Positions 39,564 through 51,208 are shown, counted from the first letter of the stretch. The stretch: DNA of 64,000 nucleotides from Effrenium voratum (GCA_963377175.1 CAUJNA010000186.1:1-64000), one strand, 5' to 3'. The notes: generated by a model from the sequence alone, not told the origin. Numbers and translations are program-made.

Positions 39564-40640
39564 CTCTCTCTGTAGAGGGCGTTTTCCAAATGGTTTATAT
39601 TCTACCTGAGAGGCTTCTAGCACTCGTCCGTCCAGCATTTGACCTCGTCCTGCGAAGGATTCGAAGTCTAAAACGCTGCGTGCAGGCGTGTGGCTGCAAA
39701 ATAGAGACGCCTAGATATGCTTGCAATTTGGCTCCAGGTTGCATTTCAAGCGAGCCAACCTTTGCAGGGCTAAGAAAAACAAAAAAAAAGAAAACAAGGG
39801 GTCCCAAAAAAGGGGTCCCCGAAAAAAAGGGAAAAGGGGTTTCCTTTGGCAAAGCTTGACATCGCTTGAAATGCAACCTGGAGCCAAATTGCAGCGCATA
39901 TCTAGGTCTCTATTTTGCAGCCACACGCCTGCACGCAGCGTTTTAGACTTCGAATCCTTCGCAGGACGAGGTCAAATGCTGGACGGACGAGTGCTAGAAG
40001 CCTCTCAGGTAGAATATAAACCATTTGGAAAACGCCCTCTACAGAGAGAGGTTCAACACAAGTGCCACTTGTGTTCACGCCACTTGCCTGGCACAGAAGC
40101 CTCCTGGCCGCGCCACTTGCCTGGCACAGAAGCCTCCTGGCCGCGCCACTTGCCTGGCACAGAAGCCTCCTGGCCGCGCCTGCCCGGCATTGAAGCCGCG
40201 CCAAGCCGCTGAACCCCCACTCTCCCCCGCGTCCTTGCTATATGTGCTATATGTGCTATATCTTACACGCCAAGCCGCTGAACCCACTCTCCCCCGCGTC
40301 CTTGCTATATGTGCTATATGTGCTATATCTTACACGCCAAGCCGCTGAACCCCCCCTCTCCCCCGCGTCCTTGCTATATGTGCTATATGTGCTATATCTT
40401 ACACGCCAAGCCGCTGAACCCCCACTCTCCCCCGCGTCCTTGCTATATGTGCTATATGTGCTATATACTCTGTACGCGCGAAATCTGTACTATATATGCT
40501 ATATAGGCCATATAGCACATATAGTACATATAGCATGTAATCCGGGGAGAGTGGATGTTCAGTGGCTTGCCTTGTGAGACCCATATAGCACATATAGCAC
40601 ATATAGCAAGGACCCGGGGGGGAGTGGATGTTCAGCGGGT
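39564..40640. repeat. left terminal inverted repeat of copy C
   Basis: Foldback 39,564-40,050, then GGTTCAACACAAGTGCCACT, then CACTTGCCTGGCACAGAAGC repeats and GCTATATGT array 4 (40,204-40,640). It matches 57,745-58,882 in reverse complement, apart from unit number differences. Confidence 0.85.
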
Positions 40641-40644
40641 TGCC

Positions 40645-42025
40645 GCGCCCTGCGTAGCCTCCCTGCCGCGCCTGCCTGCGTAGACGCCACAACGGGTCCT
40701 TAGTACTGGCTCGCCCAACTGGCTCGCCCAAGTGCGGGTTCAGCGGCAAGTCCGAGTGCGCAAGACGTTCGTGTCGTACTGGAAGTATACCAAAGTGAAA
40801 GTTAATATCTTTCAATTCAAATTCCCTGGTGCAGGTTGGCCCCTTAGTACTGGCTCGCCCAACTGGCTCGCCCAACTGGCTCGCCCAACTGGCTCGCCCA
40901 ACCTCGTTTGATGGCTCGCCCAAGTACGGGTTGGTCAGCGGCAAGTCCGCGAGTGCACAAGACATTCGTGTCGTCATTGAAGAGTTCGATACAGTGGAGG
41001 ACAAAATCCTCCACTGCCAATTCCCGGCCGCACCTCCCTGGTGCGGGCCTGCCGTCAATCCTGTCGCGGGCACAGGATTGCCACACTCAATCCTGGCGTG
41101 GGCGCAGGATTGCCCCACTCAATCCTGGCGTGGGCACAGGATTGTCCCTTCAATCCTGCTGTGGCAACATCTCCTGCCCGGCATCGGAGCCCGGCCGCGC
41201 CTGCCCGGCATAGAAGCCTCCTGCCGAGCCCACGCCAAGGTCGAGATTCTTCCCAGCAAAAAAAATGTCGAGGTTGTCGGCTTAGACGACAACCGTGAAA
41301 AAATTTTCCAGTTGTCCTGTGGGGGGACAACTGCCTTCGGCGAACCTGCCCGGCAGAGCCGCGCCAGCCCGCCGACATGGAGGGCACGCAGCTGATGTCT
41401 CGCACCAACTGCGAAGCAGTGTCCGGTTTTGCCGGCCACTGGCTCCATCGTGCGCAGGTCTCGCTTTTGACCGGCGAAATCGGTCAAATCAAAAATTGAG
41501 TCACATCCGAAAAACAGAGAGAGGTAGAGGTCTTGGTGAACTTTGCTGAAGGAGCTCAAACGGTGAGCTCCTTCAAATTCGCAGGTCGGGTGTTGCGCTG
41601 GCGTTCGCCTGAGAAATTGCAGATTCTCACTGTTTGAGAAACTGCTGAAAAGTCTTCGAAGTGTACGAAGAAAACATACACATGCCCCGTTACAAACGCC
41701 AACGTGCGGGCCTGGTGCGGGCCCTGTGACACGTGCGGAAACTTGTGCCGAAGAGGGGTTGGTGTGTTTGACACACCAATCGGTGACGCCTGTGATGTGT
41801 GTCAAAAACACACCAACCTCCGAATCACGAGGAAACTTCTCCGAGCGGCCGGAACGCCACTCCAAGACCGAAGCCGCGGAGCCAAGGTCCACGGACTGTG
41901 ACACGTGCGGAAACTTGTGCCGAAGAGGGGGTGGTATGTCAAACATACCACCAAGCGGCGACGCCTGTGAGGGCGCGCTGCGACAGTACAACACCCCTGC
42001 GTTATAGACCTACTCCTAAGAAAAC
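40645..42025. repeat. fiber leader region, copy C
   Basis: No gene. It holds TGGCTCGCCCAAC repeats (40,710-40,925), CAATCCTG/CAGGATTG repeats (41,050-41,170) mirrored at 57,465-57,555, a perfect GAAGGAGCTC/GAGCTCCTTC hairpin (41,548-41,574), and three-base-loop hairpins at 41,759-41,779 and 41,930-41,952. Confidence 0.65.
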
Positions 42026-45000
42026 ATGTTTGAAGGACCTGTCACCGGCAACATCCCGGAGGTCCTGGACAACGGAGAGGTAACTGACGGCACGCACGTC
42101 ACAGCAGGACAGCTGGCCCTCGCTCTGACGCCCTACGCTCAAGTAACGGACCTGGCGGTGAACACGGCAGCCGCCGGCAACAACGCCGCTGCCATCCAGT
42201 CCCTGGACGACAGAGTCACCGCAGAGCTGGCCTCAAAGCTGGACAGCAGCGCGCTGGCTCCGGCGATTGCGCCCCTAGCAACGGCTGCGGCCCTGGCCAC
42301 CACGGACGGTCAGGTGGCCGCGCACGGAAGCAGCATCGCAGCGCTGCAGAGCTCGCTGACCACGGGCCTCTCCAACAAGGCAGACCAGTCGGCCTTCGAC
42401 GTGCTGGAGGGCGTGGTGGCGACGAAGAGCACCCCGGACAGCGTGGACCTGAAGCTGTCCAACTACAGCACCACGGCGGCCATGACCGGTTCCATCGCCT
42501 CGGCCAACAACGCCACGCTGGCCACGGTGGCCGCCAACTACGGTCTCAAGACGGTGGTGGACCAGCACTCCCTAGACATAGCGGCGAGGATCACGCCGCT
42601 GGAGGTGGATACGAAGGTGGCCAACGCTCTCCGGGGCGTCGTCACCGCCGCGGCGCTGGCCTCCGAGCTCGCGAGCAGAGACGCCACCATCTCGGGGCTG
42701 CAGGCCTCCAAGGCGGACGCCAGCGCACTGACCGCGTACGCCCTGCTCTCGGCCGTGGACACTTCCTCCGAGGTGGACTCAAAGATCTCTGGACGCCGCC
42801 CTCGCCGGCAAGGCGGACGCCAGCGCGCTGGCCTCCCTGCTCTCCACGGTGGACGGACTGGACACGCCACTGGAGGTAGACACCAAGATAGCACATGCGC
42901 TGCTGGGCCTCGCCACCGAGGCCTTCGTCGCAGCGCAGCTTGCTAGCCGGGACGCCAGCAACACGGCGCTCCAGGCCTCCAAGGCCGACGCGGCGCTGCT
43001 GGCCTCGTACGCCACGAACGCCGCGCTCTCCGCCAGCGAGACCGCGCTCCAGAGCGCCCTTGACGCAATCCTCGCGGAGCTCGCCGCCCTGCAGCTTCCC
43101 GGAGGCGGAGTTGTTAACGCGCCGGCCTGGGCGGGCTTCACAACTTGGGAGCTCGTTCAGGGAAGCAACGTCGTTCGCAACCTGCACTTCGTGGCTCCTC
43201 TCTCTGCTGCGCGGGCCAACGGCGACGACACGCTGAGCATCACGGCAGACTGCTACTCCACGGCGGGCACTGACGCTGCTATAACAGCAGCCTTGCTGGC
43301 CTACTACACCTCGGCGCAGGTAGACGCGCTGTTGGGAGACTACCGCACAGGGGCAGCGCAGGACGCGGAGACTACCAGCGCCATCACAGCCGCGCTGCTG
43401 GCCTACTACACCTCGGCGCAGGTAGACGCGCTGTTGGGAGACTACCGCACGGCAAGCGCGCAGGACACGCAGACGCAGGCCGCCATCGCTGGCGCGCTGC
43501 TGGCCTACCGGACGGGCCCGGACCAGGACGTCTTCACAACCAACCAAATCACCTCGGCGCTGGTGGCGTACCGCTCAGCCGCAGACCAGGACACGGCGAC
43601 GGCCTCGAGCATCGCCGCCGCGCTGCTCAGCTACTACACCATCGCACAAGTAGATGGCCTCCTCGCCGGCAAGCTCGGAGTCACGGAGGCGGCCTCTGCG
43701 CTGCAGATAGCAGTGCGCTTTCCGGACGACGGAGGGGCCGACGAGGTTGTGGCCGCCATAGGAGAGCAGATCCTGGGCCCCACGGACGTCTCGCTGTCAA
43801 ACTGGACGGTCCGCCCCAGCAGCGGCTGCAGCGTGGTCCTGGCCACGCACACCGCGGGAGTGAGCGTGGACGGCTACACCCTGACCCTGGCGGCGAACCC
43901 GTGGAACATTGTGCGCACCTACAACTTGACGCCCGGCAGAGAGCTGCTCTTCGCCTGCCGCTCCCGGCTCGGCACGGCCTCCAACTTCGTGGTGTACATG
44001 TCCGAGGCAGACAACGTCTACGACCCATTGTACGGCAGCTTCGCGGGCGACCAGGGCGCCTGGAGCACGGCCAAGATGTACTTCACAGTGCCGCCCAACG
44101 GAGTTGCGAAGCTGCACTTCGGGCGCACTTCCAGGCGCCGGGCCTGCCCAACCAAACGGCAGGAACGGTGGACGTCTACGGCCTCCAGATCCTGGACGCA
44201 ACCCTGGAGACCGGCAACACGGAGGAGGAGGACACGGCGGCCTCGGCCTGCTGCTGAAGCACGAGTTCCTCGACGGAGGGGCGGACGACGTCACGCTGGC
44301 AACCCTGGGCGAGGTGCTGCTGGAACCCACGCTCACCACGCTAGGAAATTTTCTGGTGCGCTCCAACAGCCAGAGCTCCGTGGCCTCGGCCAGCTTCACG
44401 GTGGGAGGCTTCCAGCTGGAGGGCTACGCCATGACCCTGAGCGCCTTCGCCTGGAACATCGTGCGCACCTACACGCTGACGCCGGGGAGACGCTACTCCA
44501 TCGGCTGCCGGTACCGGCTGGGCACGGCCTCCAACTTGGTGATGTACGTCAGCGCGGCCGACAACGACTACGTGGGCGTCACCGGCACCTTCCTCGGCAC
44601 GCCCTCGCAGGGCGTCTGAAGCACGGCGCGCCTGGACTTCTCGGTGCCGCCGGGCGGAATCGCGAAGCTGCACTTCGGAGCCTTCGGCGGCTCCATCCCC
44701 GGGCTGGTGCAGCAGTCGGCGGGCACGCTGGACCTGTACAGCATGCAGATCAGGGCCAGCTGCCTTCGAGGGAGAGTCTGTCTCAGTAACGGACCTGCTG
44801 GCGGACTCGCTGGCCCTCACGGGCTCGGCCACGCTGGACGGGCTCACCGCGCAGGGCAACGTGGGCTGCGACCAGCTGCTGTGCAACGACGTGAACTGCA
44901 CCGACGTGTTCACCACGGGCGTGGACGCCTCGGGCGCAGTCTCCTGCGCAGCGCTCACAGCCACCGGCACCGTCGCCGGAGCCACGCTGTCGTCCACAGG

Positions 45001-46030
45001 CGCCGTGTCGGGCAGCTCGCTGAGCATCACTGGCGCGGCCAGCGTGGGCCTCTTGAGCTCGGCCACCGGAATCACGGGCAGCACACTCACCATCAACAAC
45101 ACGGCCAACGCCGGGAACTTCACCACGGTGGGCGACGTGTCCACGGGCACGCTGACGGCCTCGGGCGCAGCAACCGCGGCGAGCTTCGCAGCCACCGGGG
45201 CGCTCACGGGCGCCACGCTGACGATCACCGGGGCGGCGTCCACGGGCCCGCTGCACTGCGAGAGCCTGGACTGCACCTTCACGGCCACGAGCGGCGGAGT
45301 GTCGACGGGCAGCGTGGTGTGCGGCAACGTGACGAGCTCGGGCACGGTCTCCGCGCCGCAGCTCTTCGCCTCCAACACGCTCACCGTGACCAACACCTCA
45401 GACTTCTCGGACGATCTCTTCTTGACGAAGAACTGGGCGGGCTGGAGCAAGCTGCAAGTGTCCAACACCAGCGCGGCCCCCGACAGCGGCCCGGAGCTGC
45501 GGCTGCTGGGCAACCAGAGCGCACGGGTCTTCCTGGAGCGGGACGGCGGGGCGCACCAGTGCGAGCTCATCATGCTCAACGACGAGGCGCTGGTGCAGAC
45601 CAAGAGCCTCTCCACGCAGCTGTCCCTGACCACGAACCAGAGGAACCCCGGCTGCCTCGTGATCGCGGGCAACACGGGCAACGTGGTCTGCAACACGAGC
45701 TTCACGGACTTGTCCGACAGCCGGGTGAAGACGGAGATGGCGGAGGCCGACGTGGCGGAGCTCCAACAGCTCTTCGACTCCGTGGAGGCCAAGCAGTACA
45801 AGCGCCCGGACATGAACGGCGACCTGAGGCTGGGCTTCGCCTCCAACGACTTCTCAGGAGCGAAGTGGAAGAACCTGACGGGCACCGCCCGGTGGAGCGA
45901 CGGCACCGAGATGATCACCCTCGACTACTCTCACCTCACCAGCGTGCTCTGGGGGGTGTGCAAGGGCTTCCAGGCCCGGCTGGACGAGGTGGAAGCCTGG
46001 CAGGCACAGCGGGGGCCGAAGAACAAGTAG
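42026..46030 (+). pseudogene. S74 fiber protein, copy C (most complete; frameshifted)
   Basis: ATG at 42026. It begins with an Ala-rich coiled shaft with heptads (ALASKLD, AALQSSLTTGLSNKADQSAF), then about three 22-residue repeats AALLAYYTSAQVDALLGDYR. Two tandem units of about 165 residues follow, each with GGADEVV, NPWNIVRTYNLTPGR and WSTAKMYFTVPPNGVAKLHFG, likely beta-sandwich receptor- or sugar-binding domains. Next comes an Ala/Thr/Gly-rich shaft, then the S74 domain (LSDSRVKTEMAEADVAELQ). The last 390 residues are an unbroken frame from 44861. Breaks occur near 42,790, 44,125, 44,250 and 44,760, and there is a TGA at 44,617. About 1,330 residues if whole. Confidence 0.75.
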
Positions 46031-46216
46031 AAAAAAACGGTCTTCAGGCCTCCCTGCATCCAGGGAACCTTGAATAGCCCCTTTTTGGGGCAAGACGTAG
46101 GTGTGAGCAGGCTTCCGCGTTCTCGCGGAACCTTGCTCAAGCTCCTTTTTGGGGCAACAAGTAGGTGTGTTCAGGCCTCCTGCAGAACCTTGATCAAGCC
46201 CCTTTTTGGGTTATAA

Positions 46217-47205
46217 ATGGAGGCGCTGAGGGACCTGGCCGACGACTTCAACGTGCGGGACCCGCGGAAGCTGTACCGACTCGCACGGCAGCGCGACCTC
46301 GACGTGACGCAGGCCATGGCCTTCGAGGCGCTGAAGGCCGACGGGGGCCGGCAGGTGCAGGCGCCCCGGCCGCGCGCGCTGGGCAAGTCGGCCGCCGAGG
46401 GGCCGAACGACCGGCTGCAGGCCGACCTCATCGACTTCAGCCAGAACACGCGGGGAAGACGAAGTACGGCCTGGTGGTGATGGACGTCTTCACCCGGGAG
46501 GCCGCCGTGGAACCACTGCAGAACAAGAACGCCGAGACGGTGGGCCGCGCCACCAAGCGCGCCGCGCGGGAGCTGACGGGGGACGACGGGAACTTCGTGG
46601 TCACGACGGACCTGGGCAACGAGTTCGCCACGCTGGACCGGGAGCTGCCCGAAAATGCCGTGCACCGGACGAAGCGGCCCGAGGACCGCAACGCCATCGC
46701 CGTGGTGGACCGGGGCATCCAGACGCTGAAGAAGGACCTGGCCACGAGGGTGGCGCGCAAGGGCGGGCAGTGGAGCGACCACTTCGAGCGGGCGGCTTCG
46801 GCCTACAACGCGCGGCCCCACGAGACGGTGCACGGCGCGCCCGAGGACGTGGAGAAGCAGCCGGCCACGGAGTTCAGGGTCCTCCAGGACAACGCCGACA
46901 AGTTCCAGCACAACAAGGACCTCACCGAGCGGCGCGTGAAGGCCGTGCAGGACGCGGGCGCCTTCCGAGCGCCGACGAACGCGGCGAGGAGCTTCAACCC
47001 TCAGTACGGCGACGTGCAGCAGCTGGGGGCCGTGGACTCCATGACCGTCCGCAGCACGGGGGGGCGCGAGACCCTGCTGAAGCTGGCGCTGCCGGCGCCG
47101 CAGGGCAGCGGCAACGCGGCGGGCCGGCTGACGAGACGCAGGCCGGCGGCTGTGAGGCAGCTGGACGACTTCCTGGCGCCTCCGAGGCCCAGGACCCTCG
47201 ACTAG
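46217..47205 (+). CDS. rve-family integrase, copy C (one homopolymer frameshift)
   Basis: ATG at 46217 directly after GGGTTATAA. The N-terminal 80 residues (MEALRDLADDFNVRDPRK) run to SQNTRG, where one G is missing at about 46,455; the rest is one open frame to TAG at 47203. Catalytic core: first Asp in QADLIDFSQN, second in VVTTDLGNEFATL. The third position, in RNAIAVVDRGIQTLKKDLA, is Asp where retroviral-type integrases have Glu. About 329 residues. Upstream lie three AACCTTG...CCCCTTTTTGGGG blocks (46,060-46,210), also present before copy A's integrase. Confidence 0.8.
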
Positions 47206-47439
47206 TTTGAAAATGATTTTTAGGCCCGCTCAGGCCTCCGCATTTCCGCGGAAGCTTGATCGGACCCGTTTTGGCGCAAAAAAAAACTTTGATCACACTC
47301 AAGTTTGCCTGATCGAGCGTGCGCAGGGGGGAAATTCCCGGAGCCTGCTCAGCTCCTTTTTGGGTGCTCGGGAAACCAACGGGTTGGGCGAACCAATCAA
47401 ATGAGGGCTGGCATGGGCAACCCGTGCAAAACCGTGCAA

Positions 47440-47640
47440 AAGCTATTCTTGCAGGCCGTACATACATGTACACCCTAGAAGAATAGCATTTTGTAGCGCA
47501 AGACCGTGCAAAACGGGCTGTTCCTCCAGGCCCTACATAAATGTAGGCCCTAGAAGAATAGCATTTTGTAGCGCCAAACCGTGCAAAACGAGCTATTCCT
47601 CCAGGCCGTATATGAATATACACCCTGTAAGAATAGCATT
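47440..47640. repeat. three GCTATTC...GAATAGC hairpins
   Basis: Palindromes at about 47,440-47,486, 47,518-47,563 and 47,592-47,637, spaced by ATTTTGTAGCGCAAGACCGT-like sequence. Their inner stems differ but stay paired: TACAT/ATGTA, CTACAT/ATGTAG, GTATAT/ATATAC. Confidence 0.75.
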
Positions 47641-47671
47641 TCGTGGCGCAAAACCGCACAAATGTCCCTGG

Positions 47672-48170
47672 GTTTGGCTCCACTCTCCCCCGGCTCCTTG
47701 CTATATGTGCTATATGTGCTATATCTCACAAGGCAAGCCGCTGAACATCCACTCTCCCCGGGTTCGTTGCTATATGTGCTATATGTGCTATATCTCACAA
47801 GACAACCCACTGAACATCCACTCTCCCCCAGCTCCTTGCTATATGTACTATATGCGCTATATGTTCTGTACGCGCGAAATCTGTACTATATGTGCTATAT
47901 AGGGGCCATATAGCACATATAGTACATATAGTAAGGAGCCGGGGGAGAGTGGATGTTCAGTGGCTTGTCTTGTGAGATATAGCACATATAGTACATATAG
48001 CATGGACCCGGGGGAGAGTGGAGGTTCAGTGGGTTGCCTTGTGAGATATAGCACATATAGTACATATAGCAAGGAACCCGGGGGAGAGTGGATGTTCAGT
48101 GGGTTGTCTTGTGAGATATAGCACATATAGTACATATAGCATGGACCCGGGGGAGCGGGTTGGGGGTCAG
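47672..48170. repeat. palindromic GCTATATGT array (array 5)
   Basis: Plus units to about 47,860, inverted units from 47,905 to 48,160, between integrase and helicase as in copy A. 48,171-48,325 is unique spacer with two CAACTGTGCGTCTTTGGGCA repeats. Confidence 0.8.
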
Positions 48171-48325
48171 CGCGCCCAACTGTGCGTCTTTGGGCAAGGG
48201 TGTGCGCCAGAGCGGGGCCAACTGTGCGTCTTTGGGCAAGGCAGCGGCCCGCGTGATCTGTATGCGTTCGCTCGGGCTTCTGCCTGGTCTGTGCCCTTAA
48301 AAGGCAGGCCCGGCTGTGTCGCGAA

Positions 48326-49060
48326 TTACTGGCCGTTGTACAAGGCCCTCAAACTCTCCGCCATGGAGACCGCCTTGTCGGACCCGAACTTTCGCCTCTC
48401 GCGCACAGAGTCCTTGACACACTGCGCCGTCACTTCCACGAGGATGCAGCGCTTCAGCACCGCGCGCGTGTCCGCGTCAAAGACCGTGTCAAGCGGGCGA
48501 GCGCGCCACTCAAACCCGTCGAGCATGAGGTCCGGAGGGCAAATCTTTGCCATGTCGTCCAAGCTGTGGTGGAGTTTCGCCAGGTCCTGCAACGTGATGA
48601 TCCTGAACGTCTCCGCAGGCACCTTCACGTCGTTGTAGCGACATTTGATGGTGGCTGGCAAGTCGGGCGACAGACCGAGGAGATGCTTCAGCGTGTCCAC
48701 TCCCCCGCCTTGGGCGCCGATGTTGCTGCTGCTGATCTGAAGCTCGTCAAGGAGCAAAGGCCTCTCGTCGCGCAGGAGGCTGCGCTCGACCGCGGATCGC
48801 AGCATGTCCGGGCTGGACACCATGACGAACTCGTCCAGACCCACGTCGCGGGCCACCATGGCTGCCAGGCAACTTGCTAGGGGAGTTTTCCCCTTGCCGC
48901 TGTCTCCGTAGAAGATCAGGGTCCTTCGCTCGTCGCGAGCTCGCCTGTAGGCCTCGAAAAAGTCCTGGCTGCTTCTGGTGGACCTCGGGGTTGTACCACC
49001 AGCAGTTCACGGTGCTCTCGTTGATGACGAAGTCGGTCATCAGAAGTTGGCGATGGCGCG
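48326..49060 (-). pseudogene. AAA+/SF3-like helicase, copy C (N-terminal half deleted)
   Basis: Matches the C-terminal 240 residues of the helicase at 23335-25186, including FYGDSGKGKTPLASCLA and LLLDELQISS. It ends correctly with ESLRALYNGQ at TTA 48,326. A two-base deletion near 48,970 shifts the frame, and homology stops at 49,060, where the first bases of the 226-residue gene follow. Confidence 0.75.
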
Positions 49061-49086
49061 GCAAGTTGGGCGAGACAACGACAGCA
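49061..49086 (+). pseudogene. remnant of the 226-residue gene start
   Basis: GCAAGTTGGGCGAGACAACG and the next six bases match the start of the gene at 23092. In copy A this gene and the helicase are divergent with 242 bp between; here a deletion of more than 1 kb has joined their interiors. Confidence 0.7.
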
Positions 49087-49099
49087 CGTCCGGAGCCCC

Positions 49100-49880
49100 A
49101 AGCTACCCCCTCTGGTTTTTGAGGCGCAGACGTGCGCAAAGGACAGAACGTACGTCGGCGTGGACGTGGTGCACTGCAGGCGCAACGGGCTGCCAACGCC
49201 CCCTTTCCCCTGCCCATCCTGTGCCCGGCGGACGGCGTTGAGCCCGTGGACGGCGTGCTGCCGGACCTGGGCTTTGTGGAGGGCTGCTGCGACACGAGGC
49301 AGTCCTGCCTGAACCTGTTGCCGTACGTGGGGCCCGGCTGGTACCCGAAGGTTTCGCTCACCGCGATGCTGGACCTGGGTGTCTGCCGCTGGGACCACAT
49401 CGTGTTGGGCATCTCCGCGCGGAGCCACGTGGACACGGCGACGCTGCGGCGTGCGCTGGAGCGCATGGACGCCGCGTGGCCCGAAGGCGAGGAGCACATG
49501 GCCAAGCTCAGCGTGAACGCGATGATAGGCCTGTGGGCGCGCAGCACGGAGGTGGTCTACAGCGTGCGCAGCAGCAGCAGCGAGCTGGACGGCGCGGGCG
49601 CGGACTTCTCTCAGGCCTTCGCCTACGAGGGGGGCATGTGTGGGACTTTGTCTACGCCAGGAGGCTGCTGAGCAACGGCACCTACCGCCCCATCCACGAC
49701 GCGGTCCTGGGCTTTGAGCACTGCATGGTGGCCAGGTGAAGCGGACTGCCTGCTGACGCAGCGGCTGCCGAAGCGCTTCACGGAGCGGCTGCGGGCGCTG
49801 GAGGCGCTGCGCCACCCGGACGGCACGCCGGTCTACCGCGTGGAAGAGACGAAGCCGTTGCTGGGAGGCAGGGCGCCGCG
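49100..49880 (+). pseudogene. DNA polymerase family B, palm region (frameshifted), fused to Pif1-like helicase
   Basis: The reading YVGVDVVHCRRNGL followed by APFPLPILCPADG fits a motif A region, and AKLSVNAMIGLWARS (about 49,500-49,545) fits motif B (K-x3-N-x3-G). EADCLLTQRLPKRF (about 49,738) sits where motif C is expected. Three frames are needed (49132-49671, 49476-49739, 49714 on). The N-terminal exonuclease and priming parts are missing, apparently removed by the same deletion that cut the helicase. The third frame runs straight on into the Pif1-like ATPase. Confidence 0.55.
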
Positions 49881-50590
49881 CATGGAGGCGGAGCGCCCCA
49901 AACAACGGAGGTGGAACGGAGTGGACGACCCCGTGGGCCACTGCCTGGCGGGCAACTCCCTGCTGCTCACGGGCCTGCCGGGCACCGGGAAGACGCACCT
50001 GGCCCGCACCATTGTGGCGAGGCTGCGAGAGCAGGGCGAGGCGGTGCACCTGGTGTCCAAGACGCACTGCTCCGCGCAGAACCTGGGCCTGGGGGCGCAG
50101 ACGGCCGACCACTGGGTGCGCAGGTACGTGCGCGGGGGCAGCGCGCAAAAGCTGGACTGGCTGGTGGTGGAGGAGATCACGCAGCTGACATGGCGCTCTG
50201 GGCGGACCTGGCGTGCGTGGGGCTGAACGCAGACGTGAAGTTTCTGCTGCTGGAAGACTTCCGGCAGCTGCCGGCCGTGCGGACTCCTGGGCCGGGCGGC
50301 CCATCAGCGCGCCGTTGGAGCACAGCAACTCATCCGCGACCTGGCCGGCGGGCACAGGCACGAGCTCACAGAGAACATGCGCTCCGCCCCGGCATCTTCG
50401 ACTTTGTGAAGTGGCTGCGGGTCGGCGAGGAGGCGTGCCGCACGCTGGAGCAGGCCAAGGCGAGGCTGAAGGAGCTCTACCCCTCCAAGCCCGGGTGGCT
50501 GGACACCACGCTGGTCATCAGCCACAGCAAGCGCTGGCCGTCAACGCAGCGGCGAACCGGGCCCTGGCGCCGGAGGGCTCCAAGCTCTTG
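49880..50590 (+). pseudogene. Pif1-like SF1 helicase domain
   Basis: Continues in frame from the polymerase palm. Walker A LLLTGLPGTGKTHLART, then HLVSKTHCSAQNLG, Walker B LDWLVVEEITQL, then in a shifted frame FLLLEDFRQLPAV (Pif1 motif III type), HRHELTENMRS, and TLVISHSKR with AVNAAANRALAPEG. The order is that of Pif1/RecD-type helicases. At least three indels break it (about 50,190, 50,300-50,390 and 50,530). Its C-terminal domain is absent: after LAPEGSKLLR the sequence passes into the methyltransferase. Confidence 0.7.
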
Positions 50591-50592
50591 AG

Positions 50593-51208
50593 ACACACGT
50601 CAGCCAAGTCGGTGGGCAGGGCCTTCGAGGCGGCGGGCTGGGAGGTCGTCTCCCTGGACATTGTGTCGAAATTTGAGCCCACCATCCTCTGCGACATCCG
50701 GAGCTGGGACTACACGACGTTCCCGCCGGGGCACTTCGACATGGTCTGGGCCAGCCCCGTCTGCACGGAATACGCCGCGCGCTGACGACGCGCCCGCGGC
50801 GCTCCTGGAGACGCGCTGGTGCTCAGCGCCCTTGAGATCATTGACCCCTTGATGTGGATTGTGGAGAACCCGGCCACCGGGCTGCTGAAGACCCGGCCGT
50901 TCATGGAGCGTCTGCCCTGGGTGGACGTGACCTACAAGTACGGAACTCCGTACAGGAAGCAGACGCGGCTGTGGACCAACATGCGCTGGAGGCCGAGCCA
51001 AAGCCTGTGCAGGCCCGGCAGCCGCTGCGGCGTGTGGCAGGACGGTAGGCACCTCCGGGCCGCGCAGCGGGGGGCGGCTGATGGAGGGGCAGTACGAGAG
51101 GGTCAGCCAATCGCGCGAGCTGCTCTACAGCGTCCCTGCTGCGCTGTGTTGGAGACTGCGCGCGCGGCCACGGAGGAGCTTGCGGAGCGGCTGAGCATTC
51201 CGGATTAG
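50593..51208 (+). pseudogene. C5-cytosine DNA methyltransferase-like (frameshifted)
   Basis: SAKSVGRAFEAAGWEVVSLD is a SAM-binding motif I region. ILCDIRSWDYTTFPPGHFD and MVWASPVCTEYA carry the motif IV Cys context (usually PPC, here PVC). The frame then shifts near 50,785 to ALEIIDPLMWIVENPATGLL (ENP motif), DVTYKYGTPYRKQTRLWTN, and reaches a stop at 51,206. This pattern fits Dcm-like enzymes of large DNA viruses and phages. The substitution of Pro by Val before the catalytic Cys is unusual. Function in self-DNA modification is inferred. Confidence 0.65.
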
